From Oscillospiraceae bacterium (GTDB lineage Bacteria; Bacillota; Clostridia; Oscillospirales; Ruminococcaceae), in contig CP107208.1 of NCBI GenBank assembly GCA_025758045.1, positions 682,001 to 746,000 of the forward strand: a DNA stretch of 64,000 nt. Reading direction: 5' to 3'. This document shows, piece after piece, positions 29,370-37,013 of the stretch (positions within the stretch are counted from its first letter, which is position 1; the number at the start of each line of letters is the position of its first letter). A program made the translations under genes and the position numbers. The notes under the pieces were generated by a model that was given only the letters and a program-made list of their open reading frames with translations, was not told where the DNA came from and did not search any database.

Positions 29370-30896
29370 ATGGGTTTTGCACGTTGCAGCGGTATTCTTA
29401 TGCCGCTTTCCAGCCTGCCGGGCGGTTATGGCATCGGCAGCATGGGCGCACCCGCCCGTAAGTTTGTGGATTTCCTGGCTGTCGCCGGGCAGACGATCTG
29501 GCAGATCCTGCCGGTCGGCCCCACCGGTTATGCCGACAGTCCCTACCAGAGCTGCTCCGCCTTTGCGGGCAACCCCTACTTTATTGATCTGGATCAGCTG
29601 GTCAAGGATGGCCTGCTGACCCGCCGGGATTTTGCCAAGATCCACTGGGGCGGCGACGCGGCCCACATCGACTACGGCACCCTGTACGAGAAGCGCTTCG
29701 ACGTGCTGCGCAAGGCCTACGCCAACTTTTTAAAGCAGCGCCCCGTGCCCGGCTACGACACCCCCTACCCCGATGACTGGTACCGCTTCCAGTTTTTGAG
29801 CTGCGAGTGGCTGCCCGACTACTGCCTGTACATGGCCATCAAGCGGGACAACGGCATGGTGGATTGGCAGCAGTGGCCCGAGGCCCTGCGCCTGCGCGAC
29901 CCCGCCGCCCTGGCTGCTTTTAAAGAGGAACACGCCGAGGAGGTCGGCTTCTGGGCGTTTGTCCAGTACGAGTTCGACCGCCAGTGGCGCGCCCTGCACG
30001 CCTATGCCAAGAGCAAAGGCGTATCCATCATGGGTGATATTCCCATCTACGTTGCCGCCGACTCCGCCGATGCCTGGGCGGGCCGCGAACTGTTTGAGAC
30101 CGACGCCGACGGCAAGCCCCGCCGCGTGGCAGGCTGCCCGCCGGACTACTTTGCCGCCGACGGCCAGCTGTGGGGCAACCCCCTGTATGATTGGGACTAC
30201 CACCGCCGCACCGGCTACGCCTGGTGGATCCGCCGCATCCGCCACGCCCTGTTCATCTACGACATCCTGCGCATCGACCACTTCCGCGGCTTCGACACCT
30301 ACTGGGCTATCCCGGCTGGGGAAAGCACCGCCCGCAACGGCCGCTGGGAGAACGGCCCCGGCATGGACCTGTTCCGCACCCTGCACAACGCCCTGGGCGA
30401 GCTGCCCATCGTGGCCGAAGATCTGGGCGAGATGTTTGACTCGGTCCGCCAGCTGCTGGCCGACAGCGGTTTCCCCGGCATGAAGGTGCTGCAGTTTGCC
30501 TTTACCGGCGAGGACAGCGTCGACCTGCCCCACAACTACCCCCGCAACTGCGTGGCCTACCCCGGCACCCACGATAACAATACGCTGGCCGGCTGGTTTG
30601 GCGAGGAGCTGACCCCCGAATACCGCCAGCAGGCCCGTGAATACTTTGCCCTGAACAAGGCCGAAGGCGAACTGCGCGGCATGCTGCGCGGCGTGATGGC
30701 CAGCACCGCCGCCCTGGCCATCATCCCGATGGCCGACTGGCTGGAGGAGCCGTCTGCCTCCCGCATGAACACCCCCGGCGTGGCCCAGGGCAACTGGCAG
30801 TGGCGCGTGGATGAGAAGAAGCTCACCCCCGCCCTGGCCAGGGAGATCAAGGCCATGACCGTGCGGTACTTCCGCGCACCGGCCACCCGGAAATAA
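29370..30896 (+). CDS. malQ: 4-alpha-glucanotransferase (amylomaltase, GH77)
   Basis: 508 aa, typical GH77 length. Catalytic regions seen: LRIDHFRGF with nucleophile Asp (about 302), AEDLGE with acid/base Glu (about 350), and TLAGW preceded by the PGTHDNN motif. It transfers maltosyl units between alpha-1,4-glucans in the cytosol. RBS gaagaagga. Followed by a strong terminator; probably cotranscribed with the lipoprotein upstream. Confidence 0.95.
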   Translation: MGFARCSGILMPLSSLPGGYGIGSMGAPARKFVDFLAVAGQTIWQILPVGPTGYADSPYQSCSAFAGNPYFIDLDQLVKDGLLTRRDFAKIHWGGDAAHIDYGTLYEKRFDVLRKAYANFLKQRPVPGYDTPYPDDWYRFQFLSCEWLPDYCLYMAIKRDNGMVDWQQWPEALRLRDPAALAAFKEEHAEEVGFWAFVQYEFDRQWRALHAYAKSKGVSIMGDIPIYVAADSADAWAGRELFETDADGKPRRVAGCPPDYFAADGQLWGNPLYDWDYHRRTGYAWWIRRIRHALFIYDILRIDHFRGFDTYWAIPAGESTARNGRWENGPGMDLFRTLHNALGELPIVAEDLGEMFDSVRQLLADSGFPGMKVLQFAFTGEDSVDLPHNYPRNCVAYPGTHDNNTLAGWFGEELTPEYRQQAREYFALNKAEGELRGMLRGVMASTAALAIIPMADWLEEPSASRMNTPGVAQGNWQWRVDEKKLTPALAREIKAMTVRYFRAPATRK

Positions 30897-30907
30897 TCGC
30901 ATAACAG

Positions 30908-30955
30908 CCCCGCATGGTCCCCGCGTATCCAGCCAGGGACCGTGCGGGGTGTTTT
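30908..30955 (+). terminator. malQ terminator
   Basis: 14-bp stem with one mismatch (CCCCGCA-GGTCCC with GGGACC-TGCGGGG), then TGTTTTC. Confidence 0.85.
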
Positions 30956-31129
30956 CTATAACGCAGCATCTGCTTTTTTTGTGAACCTAAACAATGTTTT
31001 GCGCTGTGGTGCGCAAATTCTTTGTGCAAGGCAGAACTATCCAGCAATCGTATTTTGTGATACAATAGTTTGGTACTTGAAAGTTATTTTCCTAATAGGG
31101 ATCTTTTGTTTTAAAAATGAGGAACTGAC

Positions 31130-31927
31130 ATGAAATTTGAGTATACCCTCGCTGAACTGTCCACCGCGATCACCGCGCTGGAGCAGGTCTACGGCAAGGT
31201 CAGTGTACTGGACCCCTACCTGGGCACCGTGCTGGACCCCGCCACCCTGCAGCCCACCGATAAAGCCGAGGAACTGACCGCGCTGGATGAGACCGGCCGC
31301 GGCGTGCAGCTGGCCCAGGCCGATGACGGCCCGGAGCTGGTGCTGTACCAGGGCATCCAGGCGGACGCCCGCCCCTGCGTGTTGGCTTTCCACTGCTGCA
31401 TGCCCCACAATCTGCAATCCTCTGCCGGGGCCGAGAATTCCTTTAACCGCGTGCTGGCCCAGATGCAGGAGGAGCTGCGCCGCGATTACCTGACCGGCGT
31501 GTACAATGCCCGCTATCTGGACACCGAGTACCGCCGCTACGCCGAGCCCCAGGCCCAGGCCGGCAAGCCCGTGGGCGTGGTGATGGCCCGCGTGAACGAG
31601 TATTGGAGCCTGCGCCAGAACGAGTCCGCCAATGCGGCCGACTGCTGCCTGAACACGGCCGCCGGTATCCTGCAGCTGTCTGTCGGCACCGACGACAAGG
31701 CCGCCGTGCTGGCCCGTTTGGAAGACGGCCTGTTCGCCGTGGTAACGGTGGGTACCCCCGCCGCCCAGGTAGCCCGCAAACTGCAGGACGCGCTGGACAA
31801 CTCCCGCCGGGAGTTCAGCATCAGCCTGTCCCGCCGCGGCAGCTTTACCGTGCAGCTGGCCAGCGCCGAATGGGGCGAGACCCCGGCCTGGGACATGATG
31901 TTCTCTCTGGCCCAGCAGCGCCTGTGA
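31130..31927 (+). CDS. Degenerate GGDEF-domain protein
   Basis: 265 aa. An N-terminal sensor-like domain of about 110 residues is followed by RRDYLTGVYNARYL, which matches the D-x-LTGLYNRR-x-L entry of diguanylate cyclases. At the expected active site the sequence is LEDGLFAVV instead of GGDEFAVL, so neither the GGDEF motif nor its metal-binding acidic pair is preserved. It is probably catalytically dead and acts as a nucleotide sensor or scaffold. No membrane span. The RBS (aatgagga) is moderate. Confidence 0.65.
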   Translation: MKFEYTLAELSTAITALEQVYGKVSVLDPYLGTVLDPATLQPTDKAEELTALDETGRGVQLAQADDGPELVLYQGIQADARPCVLAFHCCMPHNLQSSAGAENSFNRVLAQMQEELRRDYLTGVYNARYLDTEYRRYAEPQAQAGKPVGVVMARVNEYWSLRQNESANAADCCLNTAAGILQLSVGTDDKAAVLARLEDGLFAVVTVGTPAAQVARKLQDALDNSRREFSISLSRRGSFTVQLASAEWGETPAWDMMFSLAQQRL

Positions 31928-31942
31928 TCTTTGCATAAAAAC

Positions 31943-31996
31943 ATCCCCCTTGTGTACATACTATGGTTGACCGACCACCACGTACACAAGGGGGAT
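31943..31996 (+). promoter_or_regulatory. Hairpin carrying the RBS of the next gene
   Basis: Perfect 15-bp stem ATCCCCCTTGTGTAC (31943-31957) with GTACACAAGGGGGAT (31982-31996), 24-nt loop, then TTTTGTT-ATG. An outer pair TTGCATAA/TTATGCAA (31931-31938 with 32001-32008) includes the start codon. The 3' arm AAGGGGGA is the only RBS for the gene at 32003. It may also terminate the GGDEF-like gene, whose stop lies 16 bp before. Confidence 0.75.
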
Positions 31997-32002
31997 TTTG
32001 TT

Positions 32003-32434
32003 ATGCAAACCGATAATGAAAAAATGCTCCAGGAGATCGTGCAGAACACCGAGATGGGCAAAAACACGTTGGACGAGCTGATGGGCCTGACCCACGACCA
32101 GCGGTTGAAAGACGAGATGATGCGCCAGAAGCGGGAGTATCGGCGCATCAACCAGGCGGCCCACACCGCACTGGATGCCATCGGGGCCGAGGCCCAGGGC
32201 CAGAGCGCTGCCGCCCGCATGAGCGTGAGCATGGGCATCCGCACCCGCACCATGATGGACAAGTCCACCCGCAACCTGGCCACCATGCTGGCCGAAGGCA
32301 GCGGCCAGGGCGTGCTGGACTGCAAACGGGCCGAAAAAGATTATCCCGCCGCCAGCCCCGGTGCGAGGAAGCTTTGCCAGGAACTGGGCGAATTCCAATC
32401 GTCGGCCGAGGAGACCTGGCGGGAGTTTGTTTGA
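32003..32434 (+). CDS. Helical 143-aa protein, unknown
   Basis: 143 aa, almost entirely predicted helix (MQTDNEKMLQEIVQNTEMG..., then a heptad-like RLKDEMMRQKREYRRINQ), ending EETWREFV. The size and four-helix character recall ferritin-like DUF2383-type proteins, but I cannot identify a family. Cytosolic. The start at 32003 lies just after AAGGGGGA inside the hairpin. Own terminator downstream. Confidence 0.7.
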   Translation: MQTDNEKMLQEIVQNTEMGKNTLDELMGLTHDQRLKDEMMRQKREYRRINQAAHTALDAIGAEAQGQSAAARMSVSMGIRTRTMMDKSTRNLATMLAEGSGQGVLDCKRAEKDYPAASPGARKLCQELGEFQSSAEETWREFV

Positions 32435-32463
32435 AGTTTGTTTGGATCATGTGCTGCCACCCC

Positions 32464-32494
32464 GGCCCTGCCCACCCTGCGGCAGGGCCTTTTT
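32464..32494 (+). terminator. Terminator of the 143-aa gene
   Basis: Perfect 9-bp stem GGCCCTGCC/GGCAGGGCC, then TTTTT. Confidence 0.9.
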
Positions 32495-32519
32495 ATTACG
32501 GCATCCTGTCATTATAAAA

Positions 32520-32546
32520 GGGCGTCACCGCATGGTGGTGACGCCC
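32520..32546 (-). terminator. azlCD terminator
   Basis: On the - strand GGGCGTCACC pairs with GGTGACGCCC (10 bp), followed by TTTTATA. It lies 33 bp past the azlD stop. Confidence 0.85.
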
Positions 32547-32578
32547 GCAAGGCAGACCCTTAAAATAAAATCAAGAAT

Positions 32579-32878
32579 TCAAACAAACAGCTCAATCACA
32601 AACACCAAAACGCAGCAAAGAACCGAAACCGGAAACAGCCCTGCTCCCAGCCAGGCGGCCACAATGCCCGCCGCCAGGGCCACTGCGCCGGAGATCGGCG
32701 TCTGGGTGGCGTGGATGATGGCCGGGAAGGTCATGACCGCCAGCGTCACGTAGGGCACGTAATACAAAAACGACTGGATGAACCGGTTGCGGATCGGCTT
32801 GCGGATCAGCGTCAAAGGCAGGATGCGGATGGTGTAGCTGACTAAGGCCATCACGGCAATGTAGATATAATTATTCAT
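32579..32878 (-). CDS. azlD: Branched-chain amino acid transport protein AzlD
   Basis: 99 aa, four hydrophobic segments, with the family start NYIYIAVMALVSYTIRILPL and AVMTFPAI in the middle. The small partner of AzlC; together they export branched-chain amino acids or analogues. It overlaps the azlC stop by 8 bp. Confidence 0.9.
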   Translation of the reverse strand: MNNYIYIAVMALVSYTIRILPLTLIRKPIRNRFIQSFLYYVPYVTLAVMTFPAIIHATQTPISGAVALAAGIVAAWLGAGLFPVSVLCCVLVFVIELFV

Positions 32879-33626
32879 CGCTGCCGCCCTCCTCTGCCAG
32901 CTGGTCCTTCACCGGGAACAGCACCGCCGCAGCTGCCGAAATGACCACCGTCAGCAGGATCGTGCGGGTACCGTCAGACATGGCTGAAATCCCCGGCAGA
33001 TAATTACAGGCAAGGCTCAGCGCGAAACTCAGCGCCACCAGCCCGGCAATGATGTGGTTCTTCCGCGCCGGTGGGATGATGATCGCCAAAAACATGCCGT
33101 ACAGCGCCACGCTCAGCGCGCTGACCACCCGCAGCGGCAGTGCATTGCCCGCCATAATGCCCAGCGCCGTACCCACAGCCCATCCGGGCGCTGCCAGCAA
33201 AATCGCGCCGTAGGTGTAATAGGGGTTTAAATGGCCGGGCCGGGCGATGGTGATGCCGAACAGCTCGTCCGTTACGTCATACCCAATGACCAGCCGGTGC
33301 CAGAACGGCGTACCCGGCGCAAACCGCTGGGCCAGGGCACAGCTCATCAGCAGGTAGCGTGCGTTGGCGATCAGCGTGATGACCGCCACCTCCCAGTAAG
33401 TGGCCTTGGCCGCAATCAGCGTAAAGGCGGCGTACTCCCCTGCCGACGCGTTGTTCAGCAGGCTGGCCCAAAAGCCCTGCATCGGGGTAAAGCCCGCGTG
33501 CCGCGCGGCAATGCCCAGCGAGAACGCCACCGCGAAATATCCCAGTGCAATGGGGAACCCGTCCCGCATGCCGTCACAAAACACCCTGCGGCTGAACGCC
33601 CAGGGCTTGTTCTTTTCCTGTTCCAT
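32871..33626 (-). CDS. azlC: Branched-chain amino acid permease AzlC
   Basis: 251 aa, about six membrane helices. Family marks: GMRDGFPIALGYFAVAFSLGI near the N-terminus, ASLLNNASAGEYAAF, and ANARYLLMSCAL. Large subunit of the AzlCD exporter. RBS aaaagga about 10 nt before the ATG. A TATAAT hexamer lies about 40 bp upstream (33671-33666, - strand). Confidence 0.92.
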   Translation of the reverse strand: MEQEKNKPWAFSRRVFCDGMRDGFPIALGYFAVAFSLGIAARHAGFTPMQGFWASLLNNASAGEYAAFTLIAAKATYWEVAVITLIANARYLLMSCALAQRFAPGTPFWHRLVIGYDVTDELFGITIARPGHLNPYYTYGAILLAAPGWAVGTALGIMAGNALPLRVVSALSVALYGMFLAIIIPPARKNHIIAGLVALSFALSLACNYLPGISAMSDGTRTILLTVVISAAAAVLFPVKDQLAEEGGSDE

Positions 33627-33725
33627 TTTTCAGTTTCCTTTTGCTGTTATTTCACACCGTCATCCATTATAGTACACCCCACCGCAAAAAGAAAGCACCC
33701 CGCCACATAAAAGCCGCCAAAATGC

Positions 33726-33754
33726 TTGACGCACCCCGCCGCCGGTATTATAAT
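33726..33754 (+). promoter_or_regulatory. tRNA-Pro promoter
   Basis: TTGACG (33726-33731), 17-bp spacer, TATAAT (33749-33754), 31 bp before the mature tRNA. Confidence 0.85.
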
Positions 33755-33785
33755 AAGAGAGCTGGGTTCGCCCCGGCATACACAC

Positions 33786-33861
33786 CGAGGTGTTGCGCAG
33801 TTGGTAGCGCGCGTGGTTTGGGACCACGAGGCCGCAGGTTCGAGTCCTGTCACCTCGACCA
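33786..33861 (+). tRNA. tRNA-Pro (TGG)
   Basis: 76 nt with encoded CCA. Starts CGAGGTGTTGCGCAG, anticodon loop TTTGGGA gives TGG, T-loop GGTTCGAGTCC. Own promoter and terminator; not interrupted, and not used as an attachment site here. Confidence 0.97.
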
Positions 33862-33863
33862 GC

Positions 33864-33906
33864 AAAATGCCGTAGATTCGTTAGAATCTACGGCATTTTC
33901 TTTTTC
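33864..33906 (+). terminator. tRNA-Pro terminator
   Basis: Perfect 16-bp stem with loop GTTA, then CTTTTT, beginning 3 nt after the tRNA CCA. Confidence 0.9.
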
Positions 33907-33915
33907 AAGTACACT

Positions 33916-34101
33916 TTAGTACACACTTGCCCATTTTCTCTGCAAGCTGTGTACTAAATCATTATACGCATCAGGCCGCGCTTCTTTCAGCGCATCCGTA
34001 AGGTCTACATTTGACACTGCCCGTAAAAAGTCACTGCCGCCAACAGCAGCCCTCACAGGAGGCTCTGCGGCTTCGTAGTAGCGCACAGGATCTTGTTCCA
34101 T
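33916..34101 (-). CDS. Hypothetical small protein (start uncertain)
   Basis: 61 aa from the ATG at 34101, beginning MEQDPVRYYEAAEPPVR and ending SLQRKWASVY. AAAGGAG is 18 nt upstream, further than usual; a TTG at 34161 extends the frame, but a TATAAT hexamer overlaps it. No family recognised. It may not be expressed. Confidence 0.35.
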   Translation of the reverse strand: MEQDPVRYYEAAEPPVRAAVGGSDFLRAVSNVDLTDALKEARPDAYNDLVHSLQRKWASVY

Positions 34102-34192
34102 ATTTTCGTGGTCCGTAAACTCCTTTCTAAACCGTTCGCACCTCTTGACGCGCGGGGGCAATTATAGCATACTGGAAGGGAAAAGCAGCTAA

Positions 34193-34364
34193 GGCAACAC
34201 CGCACAATTCCCGCTTTACAGCTTAAGCACCGCTGCTGCGGCTGCGAAGCACAATCTGCGTCGCAAAAATGCTCGATAATACATCCAGTATTATCTGCGC
34301 TTTTTGCTTAGCAGCTTGTACTTCTCGCTCGCCGCATCGGCACTTAGAATTGTACGGTATTGCC
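34193..34364. repeat. 172-bp MITE-like element, copy B
   Basis: Starts GGCAACACCGCACAATTC and ends GAATTGTACGGTATTGCC, flanked on both sides by CTAA (34189-34192 and 34365-34368), a 4-bp target duplication. It lies just upstream of the XRE/zinc-ribbon gene promoter. More diverged than copies A and C. Confidence 0.88.
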
Positions 34365-34383
34365 CTAAGCGGGGAAACAGCGG

Positions 34384-34426
34384 GTTGCTTTTCCTCTGCC
34401 CGCCTTTCCGCTATAATAAAAGCAAC
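34384..34426 (+). promoter_or_regulatory. Promoter with inverted-repeat operator
   Basis: GTTGCTTTT (34384-34392) and AAAAGCAAC (34418-34426) are perfect inverted 9-mers flanking the -10 hexamer TATAAT (34412-34417). Such a layout suits autorepression by the XRE protein encoded 14 bp downstream. Confidence 0.5.
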
Positions 34427-34439
34427 GGAGGTGACCCTG

Positions 34440-35204
34440 ATGGAAACAAAAGATGTGATTTTACAGCTGCGCACCCAAAAAGGCTTGTCCCAGGACGAAC
34501 TGGCCGAGCGCATCCTGGTGACCCGGCAGGCGGTATCCCGCTGGGAAAACGGAGAGACCGTGCCCAACACCGAAACGCTGAAGCTCCTATCCAAAGAGTT
34601 CGATGTATCGATCAACACGCTGCTGGGCACACCGCGGCAGCTGGTGTGCCAGTGTTGCGGCATGCCGTTGGAGGATGCCATCATCAGCCACAACAAGGAT
34701 GGCTCCCCCAACGAGGACTACTGCAAATGGTGCTACGCCGACGGCACCTACACCTACAGCAGCATGGACGATTTGATCGACGCATGCGTCCGGCACATGA
34801 CCAACGAACACTTCACCGAGGAACAGGCCCGCGCCTACATGCGGGACCTGCTGCCTACGCTGGACTACTGGAAACGCTACGACGAGCTGAGCGACAACGG
34901 TCAGTTTGAGGCGTTCAAGCGCCAGCTGATACAGGAGATCAACGACCTGCACGTGGAGGGCCTGCCCAAAGTGGAAAAGCTGAACGCGCTGGTGGGGCGG
35001 TATGTGAACCTGGCCTATCCGCTGCCCAGCGGTGCGGCGGTAAATTTTTTGAACGACCAGACAACCTATCTGGGCACCCAGCTGGAATCGGAGTTCGGCG
35101 GTGAGCGCTGCTTTGGCGTGCTGGCCGGGATGGATTTTATCCTGATCTCCACCTACGGTCCCGAGGGCGAAGCCCCGGAACTGGTGCTGTACAAGAAGCG
35201 TTAA
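34440..35204 (+). CDS. XRE-family regulator with zinc-ribbon domain
   Basis: 254 aa. Residues 1-60 are a Cro/CI helix-turn-helix (QKGLSQDELAERILVTRQAVSRWENG). A zinc ribbon follows with VCQCCGMPL...YCKWCYADGTY (paired CxxC), as in PF12674-type putative zinc ribbons. A C-terminal segment resembles DUF1048/MaoC-free bacterial sensor regions but is unassigned. RBS ggaggtg. Last chromosomal gene before the element that disrupts the phosphatase locus. Confidence 0.85.
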   Translation: METKDVILQLRTQKGLSQDELAERILVTRQAVSRWENGETVPNTETLKLLSKEFDVSINTLLGTPRQLVCQCCGMPLEDAIISHNKDGSPNEDYCKWCYADGTYTYSSMDDLIDACVRHMTNEHFTEEQARAYMRDLLPTLDYWKRYDELSDNGQFEAFKRQLIQEINDLHVEGLPKVEKLNALVGRYVNLAYPLPSGAAVNFLNDQTTYLGTQLESEFGGERCFGVLAGMDFILISTYGPEGEAPELVLYKKR

Positions 35205-35255
35205 GACGCCTGCGTGCCGCTTGATAAAATCACGAAAACATGAGGACTTTAAGCG

Positions 35256-35327
35256 ATGAAAGAGAAAATCAAAGTGCTTTTTATCTGCCATGGAAGGACT
35301 TTGATAAATGCCTCAAATCAGAGATAA
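35256..35327 (+). pseudogene. Displaced 5' end of the LMW phosphatase gene
   Basis: With RBS gagg upstream, the frame reads M-K-E-K-I-K-V-L-F-I-C-H-G, the N-terminus of a low-molecular-weight protein tyrosine phosphatase up to the start of its CX5R loop, then runs into unrelated codons and a stop after 23 aa. The corresponding intact gene is at 53160. The fragment marks the left junction of the inserted element. Confidence 0.75.
35273..35282 (+). other. Candidate attachment core, left
   Basis: AGTGCTTTTT, the longest identical stretch shared with the right junction (53168-53177). Similarity continues for 11 nt with synonymous-type differences. TGCGGCA heptamers follow at 35329 and 35349. Confidence 0.5.
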
Positions 35328-35422
35328 ATGCGGCAAACTGGTGCTTCCTGCGGCAGAGCAAAAGCAATGATCATACTGTTCGTATACGTTTCGGACGATT
35401 AAAAAAGAAAAATGTACAAGTG

Positions 35423-35446
35423 CCCGGATGAAAAGCCGGGTCTTTT
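35423..35446 (+). terminator. Short terminator inside left end
   Basis: CCCGG/CCGGG stem with loop ATGAAAAG, then TTTTT. The rest of 35328-35579 has no gene; it holds TGCGGCA repeats and the dyad TAACG-N7-CGTTA near 35470. Confidence 0.6.
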
Positions 35447-35579
35447 TATAGGTGGGTGCAAACTTTATAACGATAATACCGTTAAAAAGTATTGCCGCAT
35501 ATCGAGAGAATTAAGTTGACTTCTGCCCAGAGTAGAGCGTTAATGTCAGTACCATAAAACCCAAGGAGCTGATTGCTGT

Positions 35580-35816
35580 ATGGCAGAGAAATTAAACATC
35601 AATGAAAAGTATATGCTGCGGATACTGGAGGCATCTGAGTATTACGGCATTGGAATCAAGAAAATGCGGCGAATCGCAGAAGACGGCGAGAACATCTTTG
35701 CTGTGAGGAATGATAACCGGTGGATGATCCATAGAGAGAAATTTAATGAGTATCTTGAGGAACACTATTTTTCCGGGAAGAAACCAGAGGAGGATATTCC
35801 GGTTAAGGTGTTCTGA
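35580..35816 (+). CDS. Excisionase-like DNA-binding protein (Tn916 Xis type)
   Basis: 78 aa winged-helix protein with the Xis pattern L-x-I-x-EAS-x-YYGIGIKKMRRIAE followed by RWMIHREKF-x-EYL. Xis proteins of this type direct integrase toward excision and bind near the element ends. RBS aaggag 11 nt upstream. It is close to the left junction, while the integrase remnant is near the right one. Intact in sequence. Confidence 0.82.
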   Translation: MAEKLNINEKYMLRILEASEYYGIGIKKMRRIAEDGENIFAVRNDNRWMIHREKFNEYLEEHYFSGKKPEEDIPVKVF

Positions 35817-35877
35817 TATCAACCAAGAGGTAGGATAATATTTGTTTTTGATGTGAAGTTTACGGTCTAATCACAAA

Positions 35878-35908
35878 AATCTCCGAGGCAAGTGCTGCCC
35901 CGGAGAAT
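35878..35908. terminator. Convergent terminator
   Basis: TCTCCG-GGCA pairs with TGCC-CGGAGA, then TCTTTTTC on the + strand. It lies between the xis gene and the - strand gene at 35916. Confidence 0.65.
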
Positions 35909-35915
35909 CTTTTTC

Positions 35916-36569
35916 TTATACGTTGTACAGTTTCAGGAGTGCATCCAACAGGCGATATGCTTCAGCGCGATAATACTCGTTGTGTTTGGACTGCTTCACA
36001 TGAAGTCCATCCAAGTTAATATTTGCAAGACCTGCTTTCAGAAAGTTTTCAGACTGCTTGCGGACGGTGTTCGCCGCATCGTGTCCAAGATGCATTTTTT
36101 CGTGAAATTCTGCACCTTTGACATCGGTGAGCAGAAGCAGTGCTGCGAGACCGTGCTTCGGTGAACGATCGATGAGGTGATGAACAAGGTCTGCAAACAT
36201 CGCAGCAGTTTCTGCTTTGCTTTCACACTCCATCATAATATCCTCCGGGGACGGAACGCTTGCAAGGTCGAGGTCGTAGTCATCAGTCAGCTGGTCAATG
36301 GATACGGAATTTGGTACCGCGTAATGTCCGAGCTGTTCGTTCAGTGCCAAATCAAAGGAGCTACGAGCAGCTTTGGCAACGGACTCAGGAACTGCCATAT
36401 ACAGCACCTTGAAGTTTCTACCTGCAACATTGATGCTCTTGATGCAGTCAGGGTTTGTACAATGTGCCTTGGCAAAAGCGGCATCGTACATGGTTGGAAC
36501 CAGAACCTCGCCCGGTTTCAGTGGTTCGTTGTTGTAATTGCGTGTGATTGAATTTACTCTGCTTGCCAT
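35916..36569 (-). CDS. Mobile-element protein of unknown function
   Basis: 217 aa beginning MASRVNSITRNYNNEPLKPG. It has a CTNPDC motif and a helical C-terminus with LSRHL-like heptads (HVKQSKHNEYYRAEAYRLLDALLKL). No catalytic motif recognised. I recall similar proteins in clostridial integrative elements without a known role. Start at 36569 set by GGAGGT 7 nt upstream, which itself sits in a 12-bp hairpin. Confidence 0.7.
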   Translation of the reverse strand: MASRVNSITRNYNNEPLKPGEVLVPTMYDAAFAKAHCTNPDCIKSINVAGRNFKVLYMAVPESVAKAARSSFDLALNEQLGHYAVPNSVSIDQLTDDYDLDLASVPSPEDIMMECESKAETAAMFADLVHHLIDRSPKHGLAALLLLTDVKGAEFHEKMHLGHDAANTVRKQSENFLKAGLANINLDGLHVKQSKHNEYYRAEAYRLLDALLKLYNV

Positions 36570-36574
36570 GAAAA

Positions 36575-36606
36575 ATACCTCCATTCGGTGTGGGGAATGG
36601 AGGTAT
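36575..36606 (-). promoter_or_regulatory. RBS-sequestering hairpin
   Basis: Perfect 12-bp stem: on the - strand ATACCTCCATTC, loop of 8, GAATGGAGGTAT, then TTTTTC-ATG. The 3' arm holds the RBS GGAGGT. No - strand gene lies upstream, so this is a leader structure, not an upstream gene's terminator. Confidence 0.75.
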
Positions 36607-36843
36607 CCATGACAAATCAGCGAAAAGGCAATAAAAATCCGTACCGCAGTCCGCATGGAGATATTCTCCATCCCAGATTGCAGCTCCTCTGCTCATCGAT
36701 TCGCTGTTCGTATTCAGTTGTCCGTCAAGTGATATGAGCCATCTGTGATCAAATAGATGCGTCAAATGCCGGTTTTATATCATAGCTTTTTCACAAAAAT
36801 TCAAATGTTACAATGAAAATAATTTTGCGAACGCTAAATAACA
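36607..36843. other. AT-rich gap without a recognised gene
   Basis: A - strand frame reads through part of it, but without RBS or recognisable content. The rest is AT-rich spacer before the defence operon promoter. Confidence 0.4.
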
Positions 36844-36872
36844 TTGAATTTTGCAAAGGCTTATGATACAAT
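36844..36872 (+). promoter_or_regulatory. Promoter of the ABC-3C operon
   Basis: TTGAAT (36844-36849), 17-bp spacer, TACAAT (36867-36872), about 140 bp before the first gene. Confidence 0.65.
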
Positions 36873-37013
36873 ACGTAGTGAGAACCTTGTGTATTTGTGA
36901 TGCTTTCTCGGCCTTGCTACATATATAATTTTAAGAGGAATAGGTCGAAAAGTATTTAACGTGGAATTAGAGTGAAATTCGAGAAAAATTCGAGTTGGAG
37001 AGGAGAAATAGCG

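Noticed and set aside
33786..33861. tRNA-Pro as the element's attachment site
   Set aside because: No duplicate of the tRNA 3' end is found near 53 kb, and the junctions fit the phosphatase gene 1.4 kb further on.
34223..34711. A frame giving a peptide also seen at 53695-53988 (shared NSKCRYGER-type segment)
   Set aside because: Both read through MITE copies; the similarity is due to the repeat, not a protein family.
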